Shown one piece after another: positions 28,043-42,374 of a stretch of 64,000 bases of DNA. The stretch covers positions 39,952,287 through 40,016,286 of the forward strand of contig NC_092326.1 of the NCBI RefSeq assembly GCF_036785885.1, in the 5' to 3' direction. A program made the translations under genes and the position numbers. Position 1 is the first letter of the stretch, and every line of letters starts with the position of its first letter. The stretch comes from Coffea arabica (taxonomy: Eukaryota; Streptophyta; Magnoliopsida; Gentianales; Rubiaceae). The notes under the pieces are model-generated. The model was not told the DNA's origin. It searched no databases and saw nothing but the letters and a program-made list of their open reading frames with translations.

Positions 28043-28282
28043 GCTTGGTGGGGGTGGGAGGTCAGGGTTCAAACCCTGCGTCCTACCATTTGCCATTAAA
28101 TGTGGCAGGCTATTTCAAGTGGCTACCAGGCGACTGCGTCGCGCACTCGTTTGGGCCGGTAAGTGATTTAGTTCCCCCAATTTTTCTCTGGATCTCTTCA
28201 AATCCCTCTTCCCTATAATATAAAATAAAATAAATATAGGGTCTATCGTTACAGGTAAAAATATATATATATATATATATAT
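28043..28282 (+). mobile_element. Probable SINE
   Basis: Flanked by atatttctgtctacgg (28027-28042) and atatttctgtccacgg (28283-28298), a 16-base direct repeat with one change. Inside is a box B-like gtcagggttcaaaccctg near 28061-28078, and the 3' part ends in ataaaataaaataaat and an AT run. Box A is weak. A non-coding retroposon is the best reading. Confidence 0.5.
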
Positions 28283-28286
28283 ATAT
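28257..28286. repeat. (AT)n microsatellite
   Basis: A pure at run at the 3' end of the SINE-like insertion, overlapping the start of its right target repeat. Confidence 0.85.
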
Positions 28287-31200
28287 TTCTGTCCACGGCC
28301 TAGTTTATCTGAGTCGGGACCTAAACATTAGGGGCTGCTGAGATTGGTTCATTCTTAGATTAGCCCGAAAAATACACAATGCCAGGACCTATATTTATCT
28401 ATGTTAGATGTCCCATCTCTCTATTTGCTAGTATTTACTTTAAAGAAATAGAAAATGTTTAATATACGTTTATACAAGTTTCAACCTCTATGCTACCATT
28501 AATTAATATTCAGTCAAATTTCATTTAACTGCCTCTTTTTTTTTATAAAAAAAAAAAAAGAATTAAAGTCTAAAGTTTGTGAACAGACTTCCCCGCTGAA
28601 TCTGACGTTTGTGAAGCAAAGATGGGTACTCTTGACCTGAGTAAACTGAAACACGTATAATATAGGCTAAGCTTGGGCTTTTCACAGCCCCAAGCACGAA
28701 TAGCACTACAGGTCTCATTGCTTTTCGGGAGAAATTTGCTTTCTGGCACTCTCAATTGAATGGAACCAATCCAAGTCCTTCCTCGAATACAAACTTCGTA
28801 ATTCCACTGTTTGATGTACCAATTCACATATTGTCAGACAATTTATAAATTAAAAAAATTTTAATGTATAACTGATTTGGTGATTTGATACCCTTTTCGT
28901 TCCTCCAGTACACATTTTCGCTTATATCTTTCTTTCTCATCTTCTCTCAACGAAAACACATTACAAATTTTTATTAAAGTACATCTTATACACACTAACA
29001 GTATATACACTTTCACGGTTAGATGCACTATGCAAAATTTGGATTTCAAATTCAAATTCGATTTTTAATATTTCACATGTTGTGGAAGCATACAGTATTA
29101 CACGCACTTTCGCTTGTATCATTCATTCATCAAGATAGATATGGCCTTCAGGATGTGCACTATAAAGAAGGCGCATAACTCTATAACCGGTTTCCACTGC
29201 TGCCCATTATCATATTTGTCTGTACCATTACGGAACCTTGTAGCACTAATCAAGCAAAACTGGGAAATATAGCATGGCCAAGTAAATAATGCTCAACTCC
29301 AGAAAGAAGAGATGCAACAAGATGGCTGAGGACACAAACAATAAGAACTGTCATAAAGCTTTCCAAATAAATAGCCCAATCCATGCAGCACCCCGAAGAG
29401 AAAGCAATGGAGAATACAATCAAAGTGTTAGCTGAACCTGATTAAGCAAATGTTCTAACAAACTGACAAGAAGTTCAGTTGCCCGTCCAGTCGTACTAAT
29501 GCCAATTAGTGTATAATCATCACAACAGACAAAAAATAAACGAGATACCCCGACTACCACATGCGCTTTCCATTGACATGTATGTCAAATTAAGACTTCC
29601 TAGTAATCACTACTTCCCATCACACTCAGAGAACAAAAAATTGTGGAGTTAAAATATTTCGTGGCATAAACAATTAACTACCAGTACAACAGAGATTTGA
29701 CATTGCAAAAAATAAAAAGGGGTAGCAGAGTTGGATTGAATAATCTAGAAATCTATGATGGTTTTCAATATCCACAAACGGGAAACAAACAATCCAGCCA
29801 CAGTACCTACTAATTTATCAAGCAATGAATTGTGAATAAAGGGCCCAAGGATTTAAGAATCATCTATAAACAATACCAAAACAAAGGTATAAACTAAGAT
29901 TAGTTGGACACAAAAGCAAATAAGTTAAAAAAATACAAAAGCTGTGCTGCGATTCAGCAACCTTGACTGATTATTTCAGAAATATGAGAGGAAGGCAAAA
30001 GGAAAACAGGTAGTGAACCACATGTACAGGGCAATGCTCGGAAGGCATGTAAAAAACACCAACCAAGCTAGTTACATAAGACGAGCATGTGAAGGCATAA
30101 CGAGCATGTGAAGGCATAACTTCATCCATAGCATTCAGCTACTATTAGTTGACAAAGTAAACACAAGCAATCCAACCAATCGCTACACATATTTGGTCCA
30201 GTTTGTGACTCATGGACCACACACAGTATGAACAAGATATCATTATTCTGCATGCAAAAAATTTTTGACATGTCTTCGTATGAGATCCAAGTAAAAACCA
30301 ACAGTATCAACAAATTTTCATCGGCAGAAACTACAATTTTATCGGAATGAGGAACTCAACTACTCCCCCCAAAAAACAAAGTTGCTCGAAATCACAACAG
30401 AGACAGATTACTACTTCAAATTAGAAATCTCAAGAAAGGATAGATGGAGAAGCATTGACCTATGAAATTAGATACTGACGTGTCATATACATACCATGAA
30501 AAGCTTTACAAGGATCTACAACTCACAGCAAGAAAAGCATAAAATGACAAGATGCACAAATAACCGTGAGTCTGACACATGCATCCCATCTAACAGACAA
30601 CCTAAAAACTAAGACAGAATGTGCCAAGTCTAGGTTCATAACCATCATAGACTGACAAGGCCCCTCCTCCTCCTCTGCCCATTCCCAAAGAACACAATCA
30701 CAGAACTAACAGTGGCCAATTACATCAGTATTACTTGGGATACTAGCATCCCTGGCAACACAACTTATTCAAAGACAGAAAAATGGAGAAAGCTTCACAA
30801 CCACCCAAATTCATCAACACACTACTTGAAAGTAGAAACCTTCCACATTAAGACTTTGACTTTAACCTAGAACACAACAATGTTGACACTTTGCCCAAAA
30901 TTATGATCCTTAGACTTGTACGACACCACACTAAGACACAATTCTGAATGATGAATTTGGACAAAATCAATGTCCTTATATAACATAATGGGGCAAAACT
31001 AAATTAAGACCAAGCAAGTCAGCAAACACACAATAGAGGAAGCAGTAAAATAATCGTCAATAATTACATGGCACATATTGATTACCATTGATATCCATCA
31101 TCATCATCATCATAACAACAACGCTACACCAACAAGAAACACCATTAAAAACAACAACTGATTGGAAAAACATCATCATCATAACACTAAAATCATTATT

Positions 31201-31313
31201 CATATTGATGTCATCACAAACATAACTACTGCCAGTAGTAGTAGTATTACTACCGCCATAACCAGACTCCTCGATGATCAAGCTGCTGCTGCTGCTGATG
31301 ATGCGATCAAAGT

Positions 31314-31646
31314 TCACTTCTTGAAGCTGCCGCGGACGCCGGGTTTAGGCTTGTTAGGCTCAGCAGCAGCAGCACCAGCACCAGAATTGCTAGCGTGAAG
31401 ATTATTGAGCTTAGATTCATCAAAAGGGATCTTGGGATGCCGGGCATCGTGGTGAATCTGCATAGACTTGAGATCGGGAGCTGTGGTCTTACAGTGAGGG
31501 CATTCGAGCTTGGCGTGCCCGCCCTTTTCCACGCCGGACCTGTCGGCCTGACCAGCCTTCCCTCCGCCCCTGTTGGTGGTTGCTGCATCGATCTTCGCCG
31601 CTATTTCCTTGGCCGTGTGCTTCTTTGGCTTGGCTTTCCCCGTCAT
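31314..31646 (-). CDS. Small C2H2 zinc-finger protein, ZNF706-like
   Basis: A 110-aa intronless protein. The N-terminus is basic (MTGKAKPKKHTAKEIAAKID) and is followed by a Gly-rich linker and a single zinc finger, CPHCKTTAPDLKSMQIH with a second His in the following HDARH, at about residues 49-70. The PKIPF motif right after the finger and the pattern of a Lys-rich head plus one C2H2 finger match the conserved plant family related to animal ZNF706. The function of this family is poorly known; a nucleic-acid or ribosome-associated role is inference. The C-terminus is Ala-rich and ends RGSFKK. Length agrees with the family. A TATA-like box lies about 130 bases upstream. Confidence 0.82.
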   Translation of the reverse strand: MTGKAKPKKHTAKEIAAKIDAATTNRGGGKAGQADRSGVEKGGHAKLECPHCKTTAPDLKSMQIHHDARHPKIPFDESKLNNLHASNSGAGAAAAEPNKPKPGVRGSFKK

Positions 31647-31773
31647 GATTGATTGGCGGAAATTTGCCTGAGCCTTTGGCTTTTGGCGTGTGAGAGAAAA
31701 GGGTGCGTTTTTGGGTGGCTGGTGGAATTGGGGAGAAATAATAATGGAATCCGACGGGACGGAAGAACCCTAG

Positions 31774-31784
31774 ATTATATATAT
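31774..31784 (-). promoter_or_regulatory. Putative TATA box of zinc-finger gene
   Basis: Reads catatatataat on the minus strand, about 130 bases before the start codon at 31646. Position and composition fit a core promoter; not proven. Confidence 0.4.
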
Positions 31785-31864
31785 GATACTACTACTAATA
31801 ATTAATAAACTAGTGGAGTACTATTTTAAAGCAGATTAAATATCCAATCTATATCTATATGTAT

Positions 31865-32553
31865 TATATAAGGGTATTCTTTTCGTCCCTCACTTTTAAA
31901 AATGAAGCAATATCGTCATTGACATTTAAAAACTGAAATTATTACATCCTTAAACCCAAATTTCAATCTGAATCAACCACCAATCAACCTGATTACAAAT
32001 TTTGGGGGTGTAATTGATAGATTATTTGGTTAACTCAACTTGGTATTCATGTGAAATTTAATGCACCTAAAAATAAAAAATAAAAAATTATAACATAAAA
32101 AAAAATTAATCTTTTCTACATTATCATTGTATACACTGACGGTTTTATGTACCGTCATATCATTTTAATTTACATTTAAACACCAAATTTTATATTTATA
32201 ATACACATCTAAATTCGCAAGCGGATATACTAACGGTGCATGAAAAAATTTATCAAAAAAAAAATTCTACTATTCCAAGACAAAGAATGGCCTTTTATGT
32301 TATAATTTTTATTTTTTTGGTTTAATAAATGTCATGTGAATATGATGAAATTGACCGAATGATCTATCAATTCTATTTTTGAAATTTTATTACTGGGTTA
32401 TTGGATAATTTGATTCAGATTGAAAATTAGGTTCAGAGATGTAATAACTTTAATTTTTAAATGTTATGGATGAATTTGCTTCATTTTAAAAGTAAGGGAC
32501 AAAAAAAATATTTTTTCGAAATGTGAGAGATGAAACAGGTCATTTTCCCTATA
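31865..32553. mobile_element. Long-TIR non-autonomous DNA element
   Basis: Left arm about 31865-32035 and right arm about 32350-32553 are inverted, diverged copies (for example gtccctcacttttaaaa against ttttaaaagtaagggac, and tttcaatctgaatcaa against ttgattcagattgaaaa). Arms of about 170-200 bases around a short AT-rich centre suggest a MULE-type MITE. Target duplication not resolved. Related words recur at 51990-52230. Confidence 0.55.
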
Positions 32554-32701
32554 ACTAACCCTATCACCAATCAAATTTAAAATTTAAAATATTCCCACTA
32601 TCTACTTCATAAATTGTTTACAGTTTGTTATTTATATTTTAAATCCTTTTTACTCCTTAATTAAAGACAAATGCTCATTCGTATGCTATTTTAATACAAT
32701 A
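32551..32701. repeat. 150-bp direct repeat, copy A
   Basis: Matches 32958-33107 along its length with scattered substitutions. It begins ataactaaccctatcacc and ends tatgctattttaatacaat. Family unknown. Confidence 0.7.
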
Positions 32702-32957
32702 TTACATTTTTATAAATAAGAAATATTTGTCACCACACTAACCTTATAATCACCCCTACAAATGAGTTTTGTAAATTACAATCACGATTCAAAAAAATCA
32801 CAAATGTGCAGTTAAATATAAAGTTGAGGGAGTAAAGTGCAGTTAAAAGTAAAGTTAAGGGATTTACTATATTTAACCCTAAAAAAATCTCAAGAACGTA
32901 ACAGGTAGTGGGTTATAGATTTTTGTATTTATTTTAATACATAAAAAGTAGTGGGTT

Positions 32958-33107
32958 ATAACCAACCTTATCACCAGTCAAATTTAAAATTTAAAACTTT
33001 CCCATAATCTATTTCATAAACCGTTTATAGTTTATTACTTATACTTTAAATTCTTTTTACTCCTTCATTAAAGACAAATGTTCATTCACATGCTATTTTA
33101 ATACAAT
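32958..33107. repeat. 150-bp direct repeat, copy B
   Basis: Second copy, starting ataaccaaccttatcacc. The intervening segment contains its own short repeats (gtgcagttaaa twice, agtagtgggttata twice). Confidence 0.7.
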
Positions 33108-33899
33108 TTTAATTCGCAAGCATACAACATGATCAAGAAACAATAGAACCAATTAGGACTAAATTTTGACCCAAAAAAAATTAGGCGTAGATGCCACTGA
33201 CACGTTTCCGTAACTTACGATGCCAATTAGGACTATTTGGTGCTCTTTTTTTTTTTTTTTGCAAGGAGTTAGAACACTGTAAAGTTTATTGAGACAAACT
33301 TTGCCTCATCGATGATTTGAGTATCAAGTTATTGAATATACTACAAATCCTATAACATCAGTCTGTCACAAAAAAATAATATTTTACTAACATATGGTAT
33401 TTGCGTACGAAATTTCAGAGGTAAATCAAATGCTTTTACTTATACTCTATATAATTTGAATAGTTTTTTAACAAATATAACCATACTATGCAGGATCATC
33501 ACTTTGTACAATTGGAACTAGTAAATTGTATATCAATTACAATTTAGATTTTGCTCGATACCTGCGCAGTTGGTGAGTTCCATCAGTAGCACTACATCAA
33601 ACTTTTAATATTGTTTCATACTCTTATCAACGTGTATTTCAAAAAATTGTAGGTTTGAAAATGATACATGTGCTCGAAAGTTAGTTACGTGATTGAAGTC
33701 AAGCAATTTTACAACATCACAAGTATTGTTAATAGCAAATTCAAAGAGAATATGAATATCCAAATATACAATCATGCGTAGGGTAAACTTACTCTATTTA
33801 ATTTAATTACTGCACAAATTTTTTAAATTTATAATCATAACATATACTTTCTTTCGTTCTTACTAGGTTAAATATTTTCGATTACTTACTTACATTCAG

Positions 33900-34778
33900 A
33901 GCATTAACATAGAAAACATGTTCTATGAGCTATACAAAAATTGTGGATAACTATGTGAAGGTCATTTTTCAAAAACAGCGTGTATGCATTGTAATGACGT
34001 GGTCCACACTGTTGTTAGGTAATTAATTTCATGTACCTTTAATTTCAACAAATTTTTTTGTATTGTATATAACATTTTATTTGTCAAATAGGTACAATGT
34101 TAACATATAAATCAAAGATTCCAATGGTAACATGCATCTTAATCAACAGGACAGACATGCACGATTCATATTTGATTGTAATGCTTCTTATTTCAGAGAA
34201 TTACAAAGAAAAGTAGAATTTCTTGATATATGTTTATTTTTTATAATGCTATTTATAAACTATGTAAAAAAATACACTAATTTTGAATTTCGCACGTACT
34301 TAATTCTCAGGACAATGGTGATAAGTTGTTCAACCAACGAATCAATTCATGCAAAGATCGTGCATTTTCATTTGTAGTACTCATTTCACAAAATTTAACA
34401 GAATTAATTAAATCACCAATTTTGGTTTTCGTACTAAAAGTTGATTGGTGTGAAGAGTGTTCGCACCTTCATACAAGATTATCAAATCAAATGCATAATA
34501 TTTGTAAATATTTTATTTTAACAATATTTAATTACATTCATTTTTATTCATATATCATTCATTTTCTAATATAAATTTCTATTTTTTTTCAAGATCTATC
34601 TTCCGAAAAAAGGTAATTTTTGAATAATATACACATTCTATCATATTTCAAACTATTGTTAGACAGATATTATATTTTAATTGTGTTGGTACAATTTTTT
34701 AACCTTTTTTAATTCACCATTTTATTTTCATTTTTTCAATAATGTCAGCACCATGCGTAGCACGGGTATTCACACTAG
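33900..34778 (+). mobile_element. Helitron 3' portion, copy 1
   Basis: The 3' end reads ccatgcgtagcacgg, an imperfect short hairpin, then gtattcacactag followed by T at 34779: the hairpin plus CTRR-T end of Helitrons. At least the last 400-500 bases match, in inverse orientation, the sequence at 63466-64000. The left limit is not defined (33900 is a conservative guess) and no 5' TC end was identified. No intact Rep/helicase frame is present, so it is non-autonomous or a decayed fragment. Confidence 0.6.
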
Positions 34779-35137
34779 TAAAGTTGTATTATTAGTACTA
34801 GTTTTTTTTTTGTTATTATTAGTAATAGTTGAATGTACTTTAATTAGTATTTATGGCGACGCCAGTATTAATTCTGCCCGTGTAAATGTGTAATTATTGG
34901 TACTAATATCGTGTTAAGTTTGTTTAATAGGTGCCCAATAAGGAATAGGGTAAAGAGGTTTCAAATAGTATACTAATAGTGTTTTGGACAATTAAAGTTG
35001 CATGGGAAAAGAATTCAAATGTAATTATGCAAGGGAAATATAATCGATTCGAGTTTAGCCCGAGTATCATCACACTCTAGCTCGACTTGATTTTCAGAAA
35101 AGACGCTCGAGTTCGAGCCCGAGCGAGTAGTATTACT

Positions 35138-35531
35138 TAGGGGTGTTTCGAGAATCGAACCGTTCGCGAGCGACTCGAATACAAGTTCGACTCGAGCTCG
35201 AGCTAATTAAGTCGATCTCGAGCTCGAACTCGATCTCAAAAACATTAAACTCGTTGGCTCGCGTTGCGGCTCGCGAGCTCAATTATATATTTATTTTTTA
35301 TTTTAATAGTAAAATTACATATATATCCCTAATATTTTATTATTTGTTAAAAAATTATTATTTTATTAATTTTAAAAAATAAATAATTATTTTTTATTTT
35401 TTAAAAATAAAATAATAATAATTATTTTTTTATTTTTTAAACTCGAGCTCGAGTTCGAGTTTCACAAAATTAACTCAAGCTCGGCTCGATTAGCCAAAAC
35501 TCGACTCGAGCTCGACTCGTTTGCACCCCTA
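35138..35531. mobile_element. hAT-like MITE rich in gagctcgag words
   Basis: Termini taggggtg and caccccta are inverted, flanked by gtattact (35130-35137) and atattact (35532-35539), an 8-base duplication with one change. GC-richer ends full of ctcgagctcg/gactcgagct surround an AT-rich core. No coding capacity. Confidence 0.65.
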
Positions 35532-36882
35532 ATATTACTGGCTGGAGCTTGAACTTGAGTTCGATACATTGCTCGTAGAACTCGAGCTTAACTCGCATGG
35601 GTTTGAATCAAAGCGAGACTTATCGAGATCGTGTTAGAATATTTGGGAATTTCATTTTTCTAAAGAAAAAAAGATTACAATTAGTAGTAGTACATTTCTT
35701 TAAAATTTTTGTCATGAGTAATTTTTCTTTCTCTTTTTCTTTTGCCATGTAATATGGAATTGATGGCATAATTTTTTTAGTTTTGTTTCTAAATTCTAGT
35801 ATTGTTGCTTTAATATTGGATTTGAGATAACAATAAAATAAATACCTGTGTGTGTGTGTGTGACAATTCTGAGTGATCGTTTGGACTCGCGTATATCTAC
35901 AATAAAAATCAATTTAACAAATTAATTGACGAGATTCTGAGTTTTTATCTTTCTACTCTCTTTCCTTTACTTTTTAAAATCCTACTCTTTCCTTGTTAAA
36001 AAAAAAAAAAAAACAGTTGAATAACTTGAATTAACATCTTTTGAACCTTGAAACTATTACTACCCTCTCCCACTTTCATATTTTGTGACATTAATAACCC
36101 ATTTTCCCCATATAAAATCAAAAAACATTTGAAAGAGAGATCATAATTTCATTTCAAATTTGTCCTTTCCTTGTAGACACTTGATTGTCATAGCAAACAA
36201 ACTTGAGTCCTCTACCTCATGAAAACTTGACTAATGTTAAGCCAATCTCTTATTACAATATTTACGTGTCGGTCTCGATGAGAGATATTTAAAAAAAAAA
36301 AATTAAAATGCAACTAATTTACAAAACTTTGGAAAAGTATCCAAGTAGAAGCCTCGTCGTATTGTCATTAAAACATCAGATATACAAATAAGATATACAA
36401 ATACCGTGAGCAAATGAGCGTACAAGTTCACCAGTACACAAGACAAATTAGGTGTATGTATATATGCTAATCCTACAAAACAAAATAAGTTTTGCGACTC
36501 TGCAAATCACCAATGAAGAAAAACATTCCTTCCACCTATTTCTGAAATAGGCAATTTCAGTGAACTTAAAAGAGTCTGAAGCTCTTATACTTGTGCAAGA
36601 CAGAGACGAAAGACACTGAAAATCTAATTCCAGATTTCTTCATAGAATTTTTATAGATGAAATCCAACAGCAATTCCTCTTATCCAAATTGCGGGAAAAA
36701 AAAAAATTACAAATGAAGTAATCAAAGCTGTCTGATGCTTTTCACAGAAAAGCACCCTGACTAAAATGTATGTGCAAAAGAATCAGCAAAAAGGAGAAAC
36801 GGATAAGGAATCTCGAGGTGGTGCTAATTCTTGGAAGAAAATCATCCTCTATCCAAATAAAACCAGGACGGGAGTATCACCA

Positions 36883-39207
<2,325 letters not shown>

Positions 39208-39835
39208 CTCAATTTGTTAGGGTGGACGTAGCTCTCCTTTGCTTCTTTTTTTTTTTTTTTTTTTGGCCCACTGGGAAGAATTGATACAAAATTCAGTATC
39301 TACTGATCTTCTGATGACGAATCTAGAAGATGGGTGTTATGGATTTGAGGAATATCTTGAAAGAGTTTGGAAAGAACAACTCTAATATACTAGAAGAAGA
39401 AACCGATTCCAATGAAAGGTACGAGTTACGATGCCCGCGGAATTGCCCACCTTTTTCACTTCTTATGTCATGGGCTTTTTTAATATTTTTTTTTTTGGGC
39501 GAAAATTCTTCTTCTTCATTTTTAATGCATTTTTGGTTGTAGTCTTGTTTCTTTTACCACGTTTTGGATTTTTCCTATATTATAACTTTGGTAGAATATT
39601 GACTATTGACCAAGTGGAGAGAAAAAATGATCAATCCTTTTAAGGGTTGTTTTGCTTGAAAAATCAAGAGGCATTTTGCATCTAAATTTCGATATTATGT
39701 AATTTCAAAACTCATTTTCCGTTTGAATAGCTATTTTTAAGAGTTTTATAGAAAATATACTGTACCGACTTAATGTACGTGAAATAAAAAATGATTCGAA
39801 AATGTATTTATGAAAAATTACAATTCGAGTGTGTA

Positions 39836-39836
<1 letters not shown>

Positions 39837-39867
<31 letters not shown>
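39837..39867. repeat. (AT)n microsatellite
   Basis: About 30 bases of pure at repeat. Confidence 0.85.
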
Positions 39868-39871
<4 letters not shown>

Positions 39872-40626
39872 CTTTTAGATTTTCAAACATTTTACTTGAA
39901 GAGAAATAGAGTAGTAATCGTATACTAGGGAAAGATATTAAAAGTCAATTTTTATGGTTTTTTCACATTTCATTTACATTCAAAGTTGTTCAAAGAAAGA
40001 GCAAGAATAACACAAAAGCTCTCATTCATCAAATAAAATTCTTCTGAAGTCTCATCTCCGCCTGCACACACTAGTGTTAGTACTTGTCATGATGTCTACT
40101 AGTATAGTAAACTTTTGCAATAATAAAATGTAAAAAAAAAATAAAATAAAATTTAACTAAGAAATAAAACATCCATTTTAAACTAGACTAGAAACTTTAG
40201 AAAATTTGGAAGACGAAGAAATAAACTTTTGCAATAATAAAATGTATTTTTATTGGCTTGTAAAGAATAAAGCCACCTTTCATGCATCCAAGAGGTGGTC
40301 AAAGGTTTTTCAATAAAAAAAAAGGGAAAAAAACAAGTGGTCAAAGGGACGAAGGAGGCTGTGACTTTCCACTTCAGTCATGGCCCAACGCATGCTTGCG
40401 CCCGACGGAATCAGGTTGATGCAAGGGGTGACTCTGGGGGCGGTTATTGACTTCACTTTCCACGTTGGATTTGGTCCTACCCCTACATGGTCGAACCTTC
40501 CACCACGCACTTTTTCGAATCCACTTGCCTTTCTTTGTCAATCAATCCACGCAAAACTTCTTTTTTTTTTTTTTCCGCCTTTTACGATAAAATCTATTCT
40601 AGACCTACTTCTACTCTGTATAAGAA

Positions 40627-40732
40627 GAGGAGGACTTAAAAGAGCCTCGAAAGAGGTGGACGCAAAAGAGATCTAAAAGGAGGAGGACTTAAAAGAGCCT
40701 CGAGAGGGGAGGATGCAAAAGAGATTTAAGGA
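40627..40732. repeat. 53-bp tandem duplication
   Basis: Two adjacent units beginning gaggaggacttaaaagagcc, the second with a handful of changes. Purine-rich, no gene association. Confidence 0.7.
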
Positions 40733-41611
40733 CTCGGAACGGACTAAACCACCATCAACTCAAATGAATGTCTACACACCCGCTAGCAAAAATTTTCAAG
40801 AAAGTCTGAACTTTTTAGAATCCATCCAAAGGATTTGATCACTTGAACTACACCCAAATAAAGTTTTAAATCTCTTTTGATGGCCAACAACTCTAATTTT
40901 TTCATAGAAAAATTTTTAGTACTTTTTTTCTCTCGTGATCATATTTTTTCAAATATTTACATCAAATAATTACAATATAATTCCTCCGTCTCAATATTAG
41001 AGTCATTTTTTAGGAATTCAAATTTTTTTAAAAATTTTATGAAGATGTGGTAATCATTATATTTAGATTAGTTGACATTTATAAATTTACATATGTATTT
41101 ATTGAATTCAAAATATTCTCGTATTGAGATTTTAAAAATTTATTTTTTTCAAACGTCGATATTGAAAATTATCTTTTAAATTTGAAACAATGACTTTTGT
41201 TTTGGAACATCAATAAAGTGCAAACATTACAATAACAATGGAATAGAGAGAATATTTTTTTCATAGAAAATTCAAAGGGTAGCAATCCAAACGAGATCTA
41301 ATAGGATTTTGGTTCCTTCCTTTTCTTTTTCCCCTCTTCCAACCAATGGGTGCAATTAACGAGTTAAAGTAAAAAAGGATAATTTGATGGGGCTTACCTA
41401 GCCTTAACTAGTAATCTTGGGGCTATGCTTGTTGGTAATGAACAAACTTTTGAAACTCACAAAACTGGACCAATAGCTCCATTGTGCCTGCTCAGCCCAA
41501 ACTAAGTTCTAGTCCGGCCCAATACGCCAGTCCAGCATTTTTGTTCACAAGAATTTGTGGATAAGATAAAGTACCATCTATTTTTTGGCACAACTAATTG
41601 GCCTCCTTAAC

Positions 41612-42374
41612 GAGAAACTATCGGACGGCACTAAACTTTTGTAATCATCGAATTTTTGTCATTGAATTATAAAAAGTCTGATTTTGATCACTAAAATATC
41701 TAAAGTTAAAACTCGAGACCATTTCGTTAGATCTAGTCGTTAAGTATGTCAGATCTAAGTGCATGCACAATTCCCAAGGCATAAAAATGTCGAATTTACT
41801 GCCCTTTCAATCTGCTCTTTCCAATTATCCCGTTTCTCAAATCCAATGGCACCAGAATTTTCCTCTCCTTCTTATAAAAATGCTTCCGTAAAACATTTGG
41901 AAACAACGAAACGACCCTTTTATCTGCAAAAAAACATGTCTAATGATTGATACAGCTTTCGCCTTTCCTCCAGAGTCTTACAATGTAATTTCAACTTGGA
42001 TAGCTTGACAACCATATCAATGGGAATATCCTTGGACTTCACCTTCTTTTGAGCAAATTTTGCGGTATTTTTATATGGGGATTTGATGGGCTGGTCGTCT
42101 ATAATCAAGCAAAGGTTAAGGTTGTCGTCAACCAGAGAGCGAAGCGGTAATTCAGAATTTGACACTGAAATAGAAAATTTCGATTTTGAATTAAGCAAAT
42201 CGGTAATGCTTTGGGAATTGTGCAGGCAATTAGATCTGGTATACTTAACGACTAAATCTAACGAAATGGTTTCGAGTATTAACTTTAGATATTTCAGTGG
42301 CCAAAACCGGGCTTTTAATAGTTGAGTAACCAAGACGATTGCAAAAGTTTAGTGGTTATCCAGATAATTTACTC
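41612..42374. mobile_element. Long-TIR DNA element (MULE-like MITE)
   Basis: Left arm 41612-41756 and right arm 42232-42374 are inverted copies of about 145 bases (for example ccatttcgttagatctagtc against the complement of gactaaatctaacgaaatgg). The centre is about 475 bases. Ends are gagaaactatc and, on the other side, the complement gagtaaattatc. Target duplication not recognisable. The 137-codon minus-strand frame inside (41920-42333) runs into an arm and has no family resemblance, so it is probably chance. Confidence 0.6.

Larger units (their letters stand above)
27464..31313. other. Intergenic, no gene recognised
   Basis: Holds a pyrimidine-rich run (27716-27770), a probable SINE at 28043-28282, an (AT)n run and, from about 29050, 2 kb of A-rich DNA with the texture of untranslated or intronic sequence of a minus-strand gene. 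A 20-base tandem duplication (cgagcatgtgaaggcataa units) is at about 30083-30120. CAT/ATC triplet runs at about 31098-31110 are probably in the 3' UTR of the zinc-finger gene. Confidence 0.5.
31647..36882. other. Intergenic, transposon-derived
   Basis: Mostly AT-rich repeats: a long-terminal-repeat-free inverted-repeat element (31865-32553), a 150-bp direct repeat pair, the 3' portion of a Helitron (to 34778), and a hAT-like MITE (35138-35531). The last part (about 36300-36882) is probably the 3' UTR and flank of the phosphatase gene. No host gene seen. Confidence 0.55.

Noticed and set aside
31097-31320. Possible coding repeat (His- or Ile-rich) from CAT/ATC triplets
   Set aside because: Triplet microsatellite immediately 3' of the zinc-finger gene on its strand; fits 3' UTR.
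39330-39419. Exon-like frame starting MGVMDLRNILKEF and ending at a donor-like aaag|gtacga, divergent from the phosphatase gene
   Set aside because: No downstream exon with family resemblance was found and the peptide matches nothing I know; it may simply be the phosphatase promoter region.
41920-42333. 137-codon minus-strand open frame
   Set aside because: It lies inside an inverted-repeat element and partly in its arm, with no recognisable domain.
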